Of a DNA stretch of 64,000 nucleotides, positions 56,501 through 59,500 are shown one piece after another. The notes below the pieces were generated by a model. That model made no database searches. It was not told the DNA's origin and saw only the letters and a list, made by a program, of their open reading frames with translations. The translations under genes and the position numbers were made by a program. Origin of the DNA: Chinchilla lanigera (taxonomy: Eukaryota; Chordata; Mammalia; Rodentia; Chinchillidae); contig NW_004955418.1 in NCBI RefSeq assembly GCF_000276665.1, positions 2,379,894-2,443,893 on the forward strand. The letters are read 5' to 3'. Position 1 is the first letter of the stretch; each line of letters opens with the position of its first letter.

Positions 56501-59500
56501 GTTTAGGCTGGCCTTGAACTCATGACAATCCTCTTGACTCACCCTCCTGAGTACTAAGATTACAGGTGTGTACCACCACGCCTGGCCGAGAGATATGTTA
56601 TTGATACTTTAAAATTTAATACATATTGTTGGCCTGTTATTTTAATTCAGGATTCGAAGATCATCCTTTAGTACAAAAGATGAAAAAAGAGAAGACAGAA
56701 CACCTTATCAGTTGGTCAAGAAACTTCAGAAAAGAATCAGACAATTTGAGGAGCAGTTTGAAAGGGAAAAGAATAGCAAGGTAAATTTGTACCATTGCCC
56801 AAATTAAGCTAGGTCTAATGTTAGAACAGGGGTTGGGGGTGGTGTCTTCACAGAGCGTTAGTCCGGCTCTTTCTTGAGGACTAACAAATTTGAGACGCCC
56901 AGAGGAGGAGTGATCACGTGGATCTTAGATCAAGTAGATCCTTAGTCTCTTGATTTCTAGGCCAGTGTTGCCTCTGCAGCCTGACAAGATAGCTGTTAGG
57001 TCTCTAAAGTGAGTTCTTTACACTGACATCTTATCACTGCTGTTTCTTTGCTGTGCCAGAGATCACAAGTACCAAGGAGAATAGGGAAAGAGCATGAGAG
57101 AAAGAGCACACAGTTAAATAATTAGAGTATGTGAAGGGCAGAGAGTCCTGTACTAGAAGACAAAAGACCCATGTTCAGATTTGCTAGTTTTCTGACCGAG
57201 CTCTGGGAAAGCTTTTGCTTAATATTTTGCCTACTTAAAATGAGGCTTGAATGAAAACTGTGCTTTGAGAATCATAAGTACTATCTAGGTACAATATAAT
57301 CACTGCTTACCTCAAAAATGTTGATTCTGCTCCATAATTTTGCAGCCCTCCTACAGTGATATTGCAGCCAACCCAAAGGTGTTAAAATGGATGACAGAGC
57401 TTACCAAACTGCGGAAGCAAATCAAAGGTATAAAGAGTGCCATTTTGTAGTTATTTGTATTTATATGTGATCTCTGAGAATTATAGTTATGATTTTGATA
57501 ATTTAAAAAATTATTAACAATAGAAGTTTCATTGACTCACAAATTGCTGCTGGTTTTATTTATTTTTGGTGCTGACTTTACATAAGTTTTTTTTTGGTTT
57601 TTTGATACTGGGAGTCGAACTCATGACCTCATGCTTTCCAGGCAGGTGCTGTGCTGCTGAGCTATATCCCTGGCCCTTTTGCTGCTGATTTTAAATCTTG
57701 GAAATTTTGGGCAAAAATAAAGTTTCTCTTTGCCCGGGCATGGTAGCACATGCCTGTAATCTCAGCACTCAGAAGGCCATTGAGGCAGTTGAAGGACAAC
57801 CTGAACTCCATAGTGAGACTATCTCAAAAAACAAACAAAAAGTTTCCTTCTGCTCTTTTACTAGTTAAGGAAAATACCGCATACTGGGGATGGGGATTTA
57901 GCTCAGCGGCACAGCGCCTGCCTGGCAAGCATGAGGTCGTGAGTTCGATTCCCGGTACTGGAAACCACCCCCCCACCCCCCCAAAAAAATACTGCATATT
58001 AAGAAATGAGAAATTTGTAGTACTATATTTTTTTCCAAATGTCTTTCCTCTGTGTTTATTTACTTATTTGTCTGTCTTTTTGAGACAAGATTTCACTATG
58101 CAGATCAGGCTGGCCTTGGGCTCCCTTTGTAGCCCCGGTTTCACTATGCAGATCAGGCTGGCCTTGAACTCCCGTTGTAGCCCCAGCTGGCCTGAAACTC
58201 ACAGTGATCCTCCTGCCTGAGCCTCCTGAGTGCTGGGATTACAAGCATACACCACCATACGTGGTAGTTTTTATTTATATTTTTTGAAAGGTGCCCTAGA
58301 TCATCTATATTCATACATAAACTGATACTGTATAGGTTGTCTGAAATGTACTCCAGATACTAAGTAATTTTGGTTTGGGGTAGGTATTTCAGGAACATTT
58401 TGATGAGTAATTTTTCTGAGGCTAAGGTTATATAGGCAGATCTGAGAGCAAAGCACGGTGGTAGCATACCCAGCTAGCATGAACGAAGAAGCCCTGTGCC
58501 CGGCACAGGGGTAGGGTTGGGAGAAAGAATAGTCACAGTGAATTGTTGACATTATGAAGGGTGAAGTTTAACTCTTGAATTATAAACTAAGTATTGAACT
58601 TCTTGATATCAGCCCAGTGCCCAGGGTGGTAGTTTTGAAACTACTATATTTTTGAGGGTATATAGTGAATATGTTTTTTGATAATTATTACTTTAACAGT
58701 CGTGTGCCAAGTATACATTTATAATCTGGATCACCACTTGGTTTATTCATTTGAATATGTTAAATAAAACTCTTAGTATCTTTTCGATATCAGGTACTCT
58801 CATTATGAAATTTGCATTCTTGTGATTAAGAGAATTTCTTTTAACTGCTTTAGATTATTTTTCCCAACAGTTTTGTTAAACATTTCCTTATTGAAATGTA
58901 TTTGTAGGCATTAGTTGTTATTGACATTAATCTCCCGATTTCCCAATTTTCTTCCACTCTTACTGTCCTATGGTACATTTGAGAATTTTCTTTTCCCCTC
59001 TCCTACCCTCTCTCCCTTCCCCTTCTTTTCTGTTTTTTTTTTTTTGTGTGTATGTTTTGAGACGGGGTCTCACTATGTAGTTCAGGCCAGTCTTGAACCT
59101 ATGTAGCCAGGCTGACCTCAAACTCACCCAATCCTCCTGCCTCAGCCTCCCAAGTGCTGGGATGACCACAGAATTGTGTTACTCTCTTGTTGAAATTGTT
59201 CAGTGAGCTTCCCTTTCCAGTTTCCAAACTTTTCTTTTTTCATGATAGAAAAGTTTTATTAAGGATAGGAAAAAAACAGGCTCTACAGAGCAAGTGTGAG
59301 TGAAGTAAAAGTAGGAAAAGCAGCACCCCCTACAGTGTGAGGGCAGGTCACTATGGAAGAGGGAGTACAGTGGCCCCAGTTTCAAAACTTTTTTTAAATG
59401 GAGAATTGTTTTATTTATTTTTTCTTTTTTTTTTAAGACAAAGTTTTGCTTTGTAGTTCAGACTGTATTTGAACTGACTTTGTAGATCAGGCTGAACTTG

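Noticed and set aside
57750..58220. 156-codon + strand open frame
   Set aside because: It is built from a B1, an ID and a duplicated B1 in a row; none of it is host coding sequence.
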